From an uncultured Prevotellaceae bacterium (GTDB lineage: Bacteria > Bacteroidota > Bacteroidia > Bacteroidales > Bacteroidaceae), in NCBI GenBank assembly GCA_900320585.1, contig ONSV01000012.1, forward strand, positions 1 through 33,109: a stretch of DNA of 33,109 bases, written 5' to 3'. Within the stretch, counting starts at the first letter, position 1. Each line of letters opens with the position of its first letter. Under the pieces are notes generated by a model. The model had not been told where the DNA came from, did no database searches, and saw only the letters and a program-made list of their open reading frames with translations. The position numbers and the translations under genes are program-made. This document shows positions 15,785-24,019 of the stretch, in pieces.

Positions 15785-16867
15785 ATGAAAAAGAAACTAT
15801 TGATTACGTGCATGCTGGCACTGGTGGCGCTCAGCATCAATGCGCAAGAAAAATGGTACGACAACATCAAGTTCAGCGGCTATGGAATGCTGCAGTACCA
15901 AGGACAGGATCCTGAAGGCAATCACTCAAACACCTTCAACCTGCGTCTGGCTCGTTTCATCCTCGACGGCAAGATTGGCGAATTCGACTGGAGAGCACAG
16001 ATCCAGGGTACCAACGTAAAAGGTCCAGGTGAGCCTACCGTCCAGATCGTAGACCTCTATGCAGAATGGAGGAAATACCCTGAATTCAAAGTCCGCGCTG
16101 GTCAGTTCAAGCGTGCATTCACCTATGAGAACCCCACCCACCCCATCACACAGGGATGGCGTGGCTATGCCGATGTCATCAACAAGCTCTCTGCTTTTGG
16201 AGACCGTACAGGCGAGAAGTCTTCTGGTGGACGTGATATTGGTATCCAGGTGTCGGGTGACCTCTTCCCAAATGCAAGTGGACGCAAACTGTTCCATTAT
16301 CAGGTAGGCGTTTATAATGGTGAGGGTGTCAACGAGAAGGACAAGGACAACCGCAAAGATATCATCGGTGGCGTATGGGTAATGCCTATCAAGGGTGTGC
16401 GCATCGGTGCTTTCGGATGGACAGGTAGCCGTGGTGGAATGCTTGACCCGCTGACCGGCAAGACTTGCAGTGTTGAGAAGAACCGCTATGCCCTCTCTGC
16501 CGAGTATGACCTGAATGACTACACTTTCCGTGCCGAGTATGTCCACAGCCAGGGTTGGGGTGCCAAATCTCCCGGCAACAACGTGCGTGAGATCTGCTAC
16601 GAGAATGGCGACAAGGCCGATGGTTGGTATGTGTTCGGCATCGTGCCCATTATCAAGGGCAAGCTCTTCGGAAAAGCTCGTTACCAGTCCTACAGGAACC
16701 AGAAGGAATGGGCTACTTCAGTGAACCAGGTAGAGTGCGGTCTGAACTACCGCTTCACCAAGACTCTGGAGCTTCACGCTGAGTACTCTCACGTGAACGA
16801 CCGCAGCCTCCCTGCCGACAAACACAACTACAACCTGATCGACGTTGAGCTCGACTTCCGCTTCTAA
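15785..16867 (+). CDS. Outer-membrane porin, phosphate-selective O/P type
   Basis: The 360-residue protein has an N-terminal signal peptide (MKKKLLITCMLALVALSINA, with Gln next) and alternating amphipathic strands such as WRAQIQGTNV and FTYENPTH. It ends in aromatic VELDFRF, a typical beta-barrel signal for BAM. This fits the porin O/P family. It lies 43 bp downstream of rlmD with no promoter visible in the gap, so it may be read through from rlmD or from a promoter inside that gene. It is closed by a strong terminator. Substrate specificity is inferred from family only. Confidence 0.83.
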   Translation: MKKKLLITCMLALVALSINAQEKWYDNIKFSGYGMLQYQGQDPEGNHSNTFNLRLARFILDGKIGEFDWRAQIQGTNVKGPGEPTVQIVDLYAEWRKYPEFKVRAGQFKRAFTYENPTHPITQGWRGYADVINKLSAFGDRTGEKSSGGRDIGIQVSGDLFPNASGRKLFHYQVGVYNGEGVNEKDKDNRKDIIGGVWVMPIKGVRIGAFGWTGSRGGMLDPLTGKTCSVEKNRYALSAEYDLNDYTFRAEYVHSQGWGAKSPGNNVREICYENGDKADGWYVFGIVPIIKGKLFGKARYQSYRNQKEWATSVNQVECGLNYRFTKTLELHAEYSHVNDRSLPADKHNYNLIDVELDFRF

Positions 16868-16913
16868 TCGCTGGCACGATTTTCAAAAAACACAAACTAC
16901 TGACTTATGATAC

Positions 16914-16942
16914 GCGGGGCGCTGTGGGCGTCCCGCTTTTTT
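16914..16942 (+). terminator. Terminator after the porin gene
   Basis: GCGGGGCGC (16914-16922) pairs with GCGTCCCGC (16928-16936) with one G-T wobble, followed by TTTTTT. A standard rho-independent terminator. Confidence 0.88.
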
Positions 16943-17015
16943 GTGGATGCGCCGCAGGTTTTTCGGAATAAAAGTAAAAAGCACACTTATTAACAAAAAT
17001 TATTACTGCATGCGC

Positions 17016-17044
17016 TTGTGTTTAGTTAATAATTCGTAATTTTG
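17016..17044 (+). promoter_or_regulatory. Promoter for hppA
   Basis: TAATTTTG (17037-17044) has TTG 18 bp upstream (17016-17018). The expected start is about 25 nt before the ATG. Confidence 0.65.
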
Positions 17045-17075
17045 TCATCACTATCAAAATTATCAACTTACTGTA

Positions 17076-19268
17076 ATGAATATTCCATTAGTATTTTGGC
17101 TGGTCCCAATTGCCTCGGTGTGCGCATTGGGAATGGCTTGGTTCTTCTTCAAGCAGATGATGAAAGAAGACGAGGGCACACCAAGAATGAAAGAGATTGC
17201 TGAGTATGTGCGCCGTGGTGCCATGGCCTATTTGAAGCAGCAATACCGTGTGGTGCTCATTGTGTTTATCGTGCTGGCCATCATCTTCGCCTTTATGGCC
17301 TACGTGCTACACTGGCAGAACCCATGGGTTCCGTTTGCCTTCCTCACTGGCGGTTTCTTCAGTGGCCTGGCAGGATTCTTTGGCATGAAGACAGCCACCT
17401 ACGCCTCGGCCCGTACCGCCAACGCCGCACGCCAGAGCATGGATGGCGGTCTGAAAATCGCCTTCCGTTCAGGAGCCGTGATGGGCCTTACTGTTGTAGG
17501 CCTCGGTCTGCTCGACATCGCCATCTGGTTCTTGGTACTCAACTACTTCTATCAAGGCGACAGCATGGCACTGATTACCATCACCACCACAATGCTGACC
17601 TTCGGTATGGGTGCCTCTACCCAGGCCCTGTTTGCCCGTGTGGGTGGTGGCATCTACACTAAAGCGGCCGACGTGGGCGCCGACATCGTGGGAAAGGTGG
17701 AAGCCGACATCCCCGAGGACGATCCCCGCAACCCCGCCACTATCGCCGACAACGTGGGCGACAACGTGGGCGACGTGGCCGGTATGGGTGCCGACCTTTA
17801 CGAGAGCTATTGCGGCAGTATCCTGAGTACCGCCGCCCTGGGTGCCGTAGCCTTTGCCATGGTTCCCGACATGCAGCTGAGGGCCGTGATTGCCCCGATG
17901 CTGATAGCCTCTGTTGGCGTTTTCCTGAGCATCCTCGGCATCTATCTTGTAAGGACCAAGGAAGGGGCCACGATGAAGAACCTGCTCCACTCGCTCTCCT
18001 TAGGCACCAACGTCTCTGCCGTTCTCATTGCCGTTGCCACTTTCATCATTCTCTATCTGCTTGAAATAGACAATTGGCTCGGCCTGTCGTTATCGGTCAT
18101 CTCAGGTTTGTTGGCCGGTGTAATTATTGGCCAGGCAACAGAATACTATACCTCACATTCGTACAAGCCCACCCAGAAAATCTCTGAAGCAGGTCTGACA
18201 GGCTCTGCCACCGTGATCATCAAAGGTATCGGAACGGGCATGATATCCACTTGTATCCCTGTGCTCACCATTGGCGTGGCCATCATCCTGAGTTATCTCT
18301 GTGCCAATGGTTTCGACCTGTCGATGAGCTCGAGCAGTTTGTCGCACGGACTCTATGGTATCGGTATCGCTGCCGTAGGCATGCTGTCGACCCTGGGCAT
18401 CACGCTGGCAACTGACGCCTACGGACCCATTGCCGACAACGCCGGCGGAAATGCCGAGATGAGCGAGTTGGGCGAGGAGGTTCGTCACCGCACCGACGCC
18501 CTCGACGCCTTGGGCAACACCACTGCAGCCACCGGCAAGGGCTTTGCCATCGGTTCCGCTGCCTTGACCGCCCTCGCGCTGCTGGCCTCCTACATCGAGG
18601 AGGTGAAGATTGCCATGGAGCGTTCGCACATCGAACTGACCAACCTCAAGGGCGAGATCATCTCGGCTGCCAATGCCACCATACCCGACTTCATGAACTT
18701 CTTCCAGGTGAACCTGATGAACCCGAGAGTGCTGGTGGGTGCCTTTATCGGTGCCATGGCCGCATTCCTCTTCTGCGGTCTCACGATGGAAGCCGTAGGA
18801 CGTGCCGCCCAGAAGATGGTGGAGGAAGTACGCAGGCAGTTCAAGGAAATCGCTGGAATCCTCGAAGGAACGGGCACTCCCGACTACAAGCGCTGCGTGG
18901 AGATATCCACCCGTGCTGCCCAGCACGAGATGATTTTCCCGTCGCTCCTGGCTATTGCCATCCCCATCGTCGTTGGCTTGCTCCTCGGCGTGGCCGGCGT
19001 CTTGGGACTGCTGGTGGGCGGACTCTCCTGTGGCTTCACCCTGGCAGTGTTCATGGCCAATGCCGGAGGTGCCTGGGACAATGCCAAGAAGATGGTAGAG
19101 GAAGGCAACTTCGGTGGAAAGGGCTCTTTTGCCCATAAAGCCACCATCGTTGGTGACACCGTGGGCGACCCGTTCAAGGACACCTCCGGACCAAGTCTTA
19201 ACATCCTCATCAAACTGATGTCGATGGTGAGCATTGTGATGGCCGGTCTTACCGTAGCATTCATCTAA
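17076..19268 (+). CDS. hppA: Ion-translocating membrane pyrophosphatase
   Basis: This enzyme hydrolyses PPi and pumps Na+ and/or H+ across the inner membrane. The 730 residues have about 16 transmembrane helices. The PPi/Mg2+ site DVGADIVGKVEADIPEDD continues to NPATIADNVGDNVGD (about residues 198-235), and a second site near the C-terminus has GDTVGDPFKDTSGP. At the K+-specificity site the sequence is GNTTAATGKG with Ala484, the pattern of K+-dependent enzymes (K+-independent ones have Lys there). Known Bacteroides enzymes of this class transport both Na+ and H+; which ion this one moves is inference. It uses PPi released by PpdK and biosynthesis. It has its own promoter and terminator. Confidence 0.95.
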   Translation: MNIPLVFWLVPIASVCALGMAWFFFKQMMKEDEGTPRMKEIAEYVRRGAMAYLKQQYRVVLIVFIVLAIIFAFMAYVLHWQNPWVPFAFLTGGFFSGLAGFFGMKTATYASARTANAARQSMDGGLKIAFRSGAVMGLTVVGLGLLDIAIWFLVLNYFYQGDSMALITITTTMLTFGMGASTQALFARVGGGIYTKAADVGADIVGKVEADIPEDDPRNPATIADNVGDNVGDVAGMGADLYESYCGSILSTAALGAVAFAMVPDMQLRAVIAPMLIASVGVFLSILGIYLVRTKEGATMKNLLHSLSLGTNVSAVLIAVATFIILYLLEIDNWLGLSLSVISGLLAGVIIGQATEYYTSHSYKPTQKISEAGLTGSATVIIKGIGTGMISTCIPVLTIGVAIILSYLCANGFDLSMSSSSLSHGLYGIGIAAVGMLSTLGITLATDAYGPIADNAGGNAEMSELGEEVRHRTDALDALGNTTAATGKGFAIGSAALTALALLASYIEEVKIAMERSHIELTNLKGEIISAANATIPDFMNFFQVNLMNPRVLVGAFIGAMAAFLFCGLTMEAVGRAAQKMVEEVRRQFKEIAGILEGTGTPDYKRCVEISTRAAQHEMIFPSLLAIAIPIVVGLLLGVAGVLGLLVGGLSCGFTLAVFMANAGGAWDNAKKMVEEGNFGGKGSFAHKATIVGDTVGDPFKDTSGPSLNILIKLMSMVSIVMAGLTVAFI

Positions 19269-19289
19269 AGATTACTATGCATAATGAAG

Positions 19290-19317
19290 AAAAAGGCGGG
19301 ATTTTTCCCGCCTTTTT
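19290..19317 (+). terminator. Terminator after hppA
   Basis: A perfect 12-bp stem AAAAAGGCGGGA/TCCCGCCTTTTT with a TTTT loop. The U-run at its 3' arm makes it a classic terminator, possibly usable in both directions. Confidence 0.88.
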
Positions 19318-19393
19318 CGTTGAATAATTTTCGAATTGAACACTTTTTAACAATATTTACGACTCTTCATTATACGCTGTTATGAAAGATTTG

Positions 19394-19401
19394 TAATTTT
19401 G
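19394..19401 (+). promoter_or_regulatory. -7 box for the His-rich small protein
   Basis: TAATTTTG about 95 bp before the ATG at 19497, with no clear TTTG at the usual distance. The leader would be about 90 nt. Confidence 0.5.
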
Positions 19402-19496
19402 CAGCGATTTTTCGGTTATTCTGCAGAAAATCCGTATTTTAATGCTAAAAGCCTTTAGGCCCCATTCCGGTCTGAGGCAAAAACAACAAGACAATC

Positions 19497-19742
19497 ATGA
19501 GCAATTCAGAAGAGACTAAAACCAATAGCACCTCGAGCAGCCATCACCACCATCACCACTCCAGCAGCCACAGCGGCAAGAAGAGGAAGCACCGTCATCA
19601 AGATGACTCCGACCGTTTCAAGCGACATGGCCTTTCCGCCATTCGCCGCCGCAAGTTGGCAGCCAAGATTACTTATTGGACTATGGTGACCCTGGCCGTT
19701 GCTGTAGTGCTTGCCTACATCTATGTGTATATTTACACATAA
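19497..19742 (+). CDS. His-rich small single-pass membrane protein
   Basis: I do not recognise a named family. The 81 residues have a Ser/Thr/His N-terminal half with six consecutive histidines (16-21) and four more His by residue 34. A basic stretch (GKKRKHRH, 27-34; RRRKLAAK near 50-57) and one C-terminal transmembrane helix (about 59-79) follow, ending at IYT. The positive residues before the helix predict the His-rich part stays in the cytoplasm. A metal-binding or chaperone-interacting role is possible but not shown. It has an upstream -7 box and a strong terminator downstream, and G/C-rich third positions, so it is likely a real gene. Confidence 0.78.
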   Translation: MSNSEETKTNSTSSSHHHHHHSSSHSGKKRKHRHQDDSDRFKRHGLSAIRRRKLAAKITYWTMVTLAVAVVLAYIYVYIYT

Positions 19743-19766
19743 GGCATTTTAGCATTCCTCGATATG

Positions 19767-19814
19767 AAATGCGTGAGCCCCAAAAAGTTCTGACTTTTTG
19801 GGGCTCACGCATTT
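19767..19814. terminator. Bidirectional terminator between convergent genes
   Basis: A perfect 22-bp stem (19767-19788 / 19793-19814) with loop TCTG, then TTTGG on the plus strand. It separates the His-rich gene (plus) from the GH43 gene (minus). The stem is unusually long for a terminator. Confidence 0.85.
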
Positions 19815-19839
19815 TTTGGCATCGTTTGTGGGGAAAAAC

Positions 19840-21492
19840 CTATTTCCTTGTCACCCTGAACCAGTCGGCCTCCACCCAGCCGCGGTCGGTGTTTCCGTCT
19901 GGCTCCACGCTCACCAGTCCGATTTTGGCTCCGATCCACTTTCCCTCACGCATTTTGAATTCCTCGCCGGCGGCACGGTATTTCTTGCCATCAAGACTGT
20001 AGTAGAATCTGCACTTCCCGTCGGCCACCACCATGCGCAGGTAGATATCGAGGTGTATTCCCGGCTTGTAGTCGATGACATCCTTCTCGGTGGGCTGGAG
20101 CGTGGCAATGGTGACAGCCGTCTCGGGCTTGTTCTTGTCGGCTGCATGGCACACGAGTTGCTGGAGTATGAACTCACCGCCCACCCTCTTGGCAACGATG
20201 GCCGAGTAGTCGAGTCCCATCATGATGAGTCCGCCCATCTGGTTATCGGCCTTTGAGGTGAGCCTGACTTTCGTCGTTGCCGTGAAATTGTCGGCAGGGG
20301 TTTTCTGCAGGAGCATGTTGGGCACGTCGAAGAGATTCACGGCATCCGCGCGGTGCTTGTGGTTATACACCCTGAAGGTGCCGAAAGCCGTGGGCATGCC
20401 AAACACCTGGTTGTAGTTGGCCTGCCACTGCCATTGCAGTCCCATGCGGTGGGACGAGAACTCGTCGGTCTCCACGGGGTTCACCACTTTCCACCCGCTG
20501 CGGGTTTTCGGTTTCCGGTAAGTGACGACCGGCTCGCCACAGTAGTCGCCATCCTTGTCGACACCCATCACGGGCCAGTTGTCCTTCCATGTCACGGGCT
20601 GCAGGTGCACCACGCGGCCATAGCACTCCTTGTCCTGGAAATGGAGGAACCAGTCCTCGCCCATGGCCGTATGCACCCATCCTCCCTGATGAGGTCCGTT
20701 AATGGCAGTCTTTCCCTGAGCCAGCACTTTCTTGGCCTCATAGGGCCCATAGGGTGACTTGGCGCGCATGGCGAGCTGGAATCCTGTAGGCACGCCTCCT
20801 GCCGGGCACATGATCCAGTACCATCCGTCGCGCTTGTAGAATTTCGGTCCCTCGCAGGTGCGGTTCTCCGTTCCATTTCCATCGAATACGATGACGGGCT
20901 CGGAGATGGGCTTGGTGCCCTCGGCATTGAGTTCGCGCACGGTAAGCACCGAAGCGAACCTTGACCTGCTGTTGGCCCATCCATTCACCAGATAGCATCG
21001 TCCATCGTCGTCCCACAACGGGCAGGTGTCAATCATTCCTTTCCCTGGTATCACGCAGAGCGGCTCGCTCCACTCCCCGGCAGGATCTTTCGTTTTCACC
21101 ATGAACACGCCGAAGTCGGGGTCGCCCCAGTAGATGTAGAACTCGCCATTATGGTATCGGATGCTTGGAGCCCAGATGCCATTGCCGTGGCTGGGTGTGT
21201 CGAACACCTCCCTGGGCAGGAGTTGTCTCACGGCATACCCGATGATTTCCCAGTTGACAAGGTCCTTGGAGTGGAGCACGGGCAACCCGGGGATGCACTG
21301 GAACGAGCTGGCGGTGAGATAATAGTCGTCGCCCACCACACACACGTCGGGGTCGCTGTAGTCGGCATTGATGACGGGGTTGGTGTAGGTACCGTCGCCA
21401 TTGTCGGGCGACCACACCTCCGACCGGTAATCTTGTTGAGCCATAGCCGTTGTAGTCAACAGCAACAAGCATACGGAAATGATTTTTCTCAT
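19840..21492 (-). CDS. Glycoside hydrolase family 43 enzyme (beta-xylosidase/arabinofuranosidase-like)
   Basis: This is a secreted or periplasmic enzyme of 550 residues. A signal peptide (MRKIISVCLLLLTTTAMA) is followed by a five-bladed propeller GH43 domain. Expected catalytic residues are visible: general base Asp47 in YSDPDV, pKa-modulating Asp155 in GMIDTCPLW, and general acid Glu214 in TCEGPKFYK. The last ~190 residues form a beta-sandwich accessory domain as in GH43 subfamily 12-type proteins. It probably removes xylose or arabinose side units from plant glycans. It has no SusC/SusD neighbours, so it is outside a standard utilisation locus. It starts 18 bp after the ATP-grasp gene and is likely co-transcribed with it. 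Confidence 0.9.
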   Translation of the reverse strand: MRKIISVCLLLLTTTAMAQQDYRSEVWSPDNGDGTYTNPVINADYSDPDVCVVGDDYYLTASSFQCIPGLPVLHSKDLVNWEIIGYAVRQLLPREVFDTPSHGNGIWAPSIRYHNGEFYIYWGDPDFGVFMVKTKDPAGEWSEPLCVIPGKGMIDTCPLWDDDGRCYLVNGWANSRSRFASVLTVRELNAEGTKPISEPVIVFDGNGTENRTCEGPKFYKRDGWYWIMCPAGGVPTGFQLAMRAKSPYGPYEAKKVLAQGKTAINGPHQGGWVHTAMGEDWFLHFQDKECYGRVVHLQPVTWKDNWPVMGVDKDGDYCGEPVVTYRKPKTRSGWKVVNPVETDEFSSHRMGLQWQWQANYNQVFGMPTAFGTFRVYNHKHRADAVNLFDVPNMLLQKTPADNFTATTKVRLTSKADNQMGGLIMMGLDYSAIVAKRVGGEFILQQLVCHAADKNKPETAVTIATLQPTEKDVIDYKPGIHLDIYLRMVVADGKCRFYYSLDGKKYRAAGEEFKMREGKWIGAKIGLVSVEPDGNTDRGWVEADWFRVTRK

Positions 21493-21510
21493 GAGTTTGT
21501 CTTTGATTTA

Positions 21511-22572
21511 TTATTCCATCAGTAGTTTGTATGTTCCATTCTCGTAGAGCACCCGCATCACGCTGAACTCACCGCGAGTGCGCTGTGCGAGGCCAAGGGC
21601 CACATGCCCCATGGTGCGACGGAGGTTGACCTCAACGCAAGGATGCAGCGCATAGTCCCGTTCCTGCCTCACCACCATCATATCGACGCCGAAAGGTCCC
21701 TGGTAGCAACCCTTGCACCACAGGCCCACCTCGCTCGCTATGAGGCTTGCCACGTTGTCGAGCGTGGTCAAATCGACGTATTGGGCCAGACGCAGGCGCT
21801 TCTCCTCCTCAGAGGCCAACCAGTTGCCCACGTATGCTCCATTGACGGTGTGGAAGAGCGACAATCCCTGAAATGTTGCCTGTCCATCACCGTCGGCCAC
21901 GAACTCCATGGCGAAATCGGACACCTTCTCATAAAAAGGCTCCACCACCACGCTGCCCTGCCTCTGGATGACGTTCCTCACGAATCCCCCGAGGTTGGAC
22001 TGTGGCCATTGCGAGGCGAAGCGCACCCCACGGCCGCTACTGCTCCATGGAGCCTTCACCACGAACTGGCCCCACCGTCTCGCCATGACATCAAGTTCAC
22101 TGGCTTGCCTCACTTCCACACGCTCTCCCACCACACCCTCAGCCTTCTGTACGAGAGTCTGGAGCAATGGTATGGAACTGGCCCGGTGCGACAAGGTCCG
22201 CACCTTGCCGACTTGCTCGCCGGAGGGAAGGAAACGGCTGTCGACGCCACATTTGATGAGTTGGAACCTGAGGGCCATGTTCCATCCCCAAGGTCTTACC
22301 ACCACTCCGTTCCGGGTCTTACCGGAAACCGTTCTGGAGTCGGAGAGTTGCACCCATTCCACATCGGCCAGCCATTTGTCTAATGGCTTGGCCATTTCCC
22401 GGGCACGAAGGGCATCATCCACGAGCACGATGTCGCCATCGTCAGCCCACAAAGCCGGGATGAACGCCAAATCGGTCCGCATCCCCCTTCCTGCGGCAGG
22501 AGGCGTGAACCTCTCCAGTCCGGAAGCGAGTGCCAGGTCGTGTTCGGGATTGAACAAATGGGCGACCTGCAT
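21511..22572 (-). CDS. ATP-grasp-like protein of unknown function
   Basis: The 353-residue protein begins MQVAHLFNPEHDLALASG. It has features of an ATP-grasp ligase: a lysine in a glycine-rich loop (FVVKAPWSSSGRGVRF), a middle region QGSVVVEPFYEK, and late metal-binding acidic residues in HPCVEVNLRRTMG. I cannot name the substrate. The frame is open upstream to 22665, but that part is AT-rich and contains the promoter, so the ATG at 22572 is preferred. It heads an apparent two-gene unit with the GH43 gene, an odd pairing. It is divergent from the AAA ATPase gene. Confidence 0.72.
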   Translation of the reverse strand: MQVAHLFNPEHDLALASGLERFTPPAAGRGMRTDLAFIPALWADDGDIVLVDDALRAREMAKPLDKWLADVEWVQLSDSRTVSGKTRNGVVVRPWGWNMALRFQLIKCGVDSRFLPSGEQVGKVRTLSHRASSIPLLQTLVQKAEGVVGERVEVRQASELDVMARRWGQFVVKAPWSSSGRGVRFASQWPQSNLGGFVRNVIQRQGSVVVEPFYEKVSDFAMEFVADGDGQATFQGLSLFHTVNGAYVGNWLASEEEKRLRLAQYVDLTTLDNVASLIASEVGLWCKGCYQGPFGVDMMVVRQERDYALHPCVEVNLRRTMGHVALGLAQRTRGEFSVMRVLYENGTYKLLME

Positions 22573-22634
22573 CCCGGTTTCTCTGCCGAGTCGCCTTTCT
22601 TGTGTCAAAATAGCGAATAATGTAAAATTTGACG

Positions 22635-22666
22635 CAAAAATAGCAAAAAAAAATATATTTTGCAAA
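22635..22666 (-). promoter_or_regulatory. Promoter for the ATP-grasp/GH43 unit
   Basis: On the minus strand TTTG (22666-22663), 20 bp, TATTTTTG (22642-22635). The -33 box is half of a TTTGCAAA palindrome (22659-22666). Confidence 0.75.
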
Positions 22667-22672
22667 CTACAC

Positions 22673-22704
22673 TTTGCAAATACGGAGAAAAAATACTATC
22701 TTTG
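22673..22704 (+). promoter_or_regulatory. Promoter for the AAA ATPase gene
   Basis: TTTG (22673-22676), 20 bp, TATCTTTG (22697-22704). The -33 box is half of a second TTTGCAAA palindrome (22673-22680), 14 bp from the first. Confidence 0.78.
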
Positions 22705-22760
22705 CAATCTATATAGACTTGAAGCGACCTTTTGCGCAGAATAAGATCAAAGAACAAACT

Positions 22761-23948
22761 ATGGATGCCTTTTTCCGCACACACTCTTACCTGGTAGAGC
22801 ACACTTGTGCTCCGGTGCGGCGTGGTCTGATGGACGAGATTGACTGGAACGACCGTCTGATCGGCATCAAGGGCACCCGTGGCGTGGGCAAGACCACCTT
22901 CCTGCTTCAGTATGCGAAAGAGCATTTCGACGTTCGCGACCGTCAGTGCCTGTACGTGAACCTCAACAATTTTTTCTTCCAGAAATTTGGCATTGAGGAG
23001 TTTGCAGCCCAGTTCTATCATCAGGGCGGCCGGGTGCTGCTTATCGACCAGGTGTTCAAGCAGAACAACTGGAGCGCGAGCCTGCGCAAGTGCTACGACC
23101 GTTTTCCCGACCTGAAGATTGTGTTCACGGGCTCGAGCGTGATGCGTCTGAAGGAAGAGAACCCAGAGCTCAACGGCATCGTGCACAGCTACAACCTGCG
23201 TGGTTTCTCCTTCAGGGAATTTCTCAACCTGAAGACAGGCAACGACTTCAAGCCCTACACGCTCGAGGAGATATTGACCGACCACGAGCACATCATCAAG
23301 CAGATATTGCCCAAGGTGCGTCCACAGGAATATTTCCAGGACTATGTGCACCATGGCTTCTACCCATTCTTCCAGGAGCACCGCAACTACTCGGAGAACC
23401 TGCTGAAGACCATGAACATGATGACCGAGGTCGATATCCTGCTCATCAAGAAGATAGAGCTGAAATACCTCACGAAAATCAAGCGCCTGTTCTATGAGCT
23501 GGCCGTTGATGGTCCGAAGGCTCCCAACATCAGCCAGTTGGCTATCGACATTGAGACCAGCCGTGCCACGGTGATGAACTACATCAAGTACCTGGCCGAT
23601 GCCCGCCTCCTCAACATGATCTATCCCGTGGGCCAGTCGTTCCCGAAAAAGCCCACGAAGGTGATGCTCCACAACTCCAACCTGCTTTTTGCCATCTATC
23701 CCAGCAAGGTGGAGACACAGGACGTGATGGAGGCCTTCTTCGTCAACTCGATGTGGAAGGACCACAAGGTGAACCAGAGTGGCAAGGACAAGCACTACCT
23801 CATCGACAGAACCCGTAAATTCATTGTATGCGATGCCACCCAACCTGGCAGACAGAAACCTCTTCCCGACACCATCTATGCCCGCTACAACACCGAGGTG
23901 GGCAAGGGCAACCAGATACCGCTGTGGCTGTTGGGCTTCCTCTATTGA
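22761..23948 (+). CDS. AAA ATPase (AAA_14/DUF4143-like)
   Basis: The 395-residue protein has an N-terminal P-loop ATPase: Walker A GTRGVGKT (38-45), Walker B-like RVLLIDQ (91-97), and sensor VFTGSS (121-126). A helical middle contains a winged-helix-like PNISQLAIDIETSRATVMNY, and the C-terminal domain resembles DUF4143. In related proteins Walker B usually reads D-E; here Gln97 replaces the catalytic Glu, so hydrolysis may be weak or use another residue. The family is common in Bacteroidota and mostly uncharacterised. The frame extends to 22674, but that would run through the promoter; the ATG at 22761 is chosen. nifJ follows 71 bp downstream. Confidence 0.85.
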   Translation: MDAFFRTHSYLVEHTCAPVRRGLMDEIDWNDRLIGIKGTRGVGKTTFLLQYAKEHFDVRDRQCLYVNLNNFFFQKFGIEEFAAQFYHQGGRVLLIDQVFKQNNWSASLRKCYDRFPDLKIVFTGSSVMRLKEENPELNGIVHSYNLRGFSFREFLNLKTGNDFKPYTLEEILTDHEHIIKQILPKVRPQEYFQDYVHHGFYPFFQEHRNYSENLLKTMNMMTEVDILLIKKIELKYLTKIKRLFYELAVDGPKAPNISQLAIDIETSRATVMNYIKYLADARLLNMIYPVGQSFPKKPTKVMLHNSNLLFAIYPSKVETQDVMEAFFVNSMWKDHKVNQSGKDKHYLIDRTRKFIVCDATQPGRQKPLPDTIYARYNTEVGKGNQIPLWLLGFLY

Positions 23949-24019
23949 ACTTATATATGTCTATTACAACAATTTTCACAAACATTATCATAACTTTTTA
24001 ACCTTCTTAACATTCAACA

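Noticed and set aside
18153-19136. 327-codon open frame on the minus strand
   Set aside because: It is opposite hppA, rich in His/Gly/Gln low-complexity residues typical of antisense translation.
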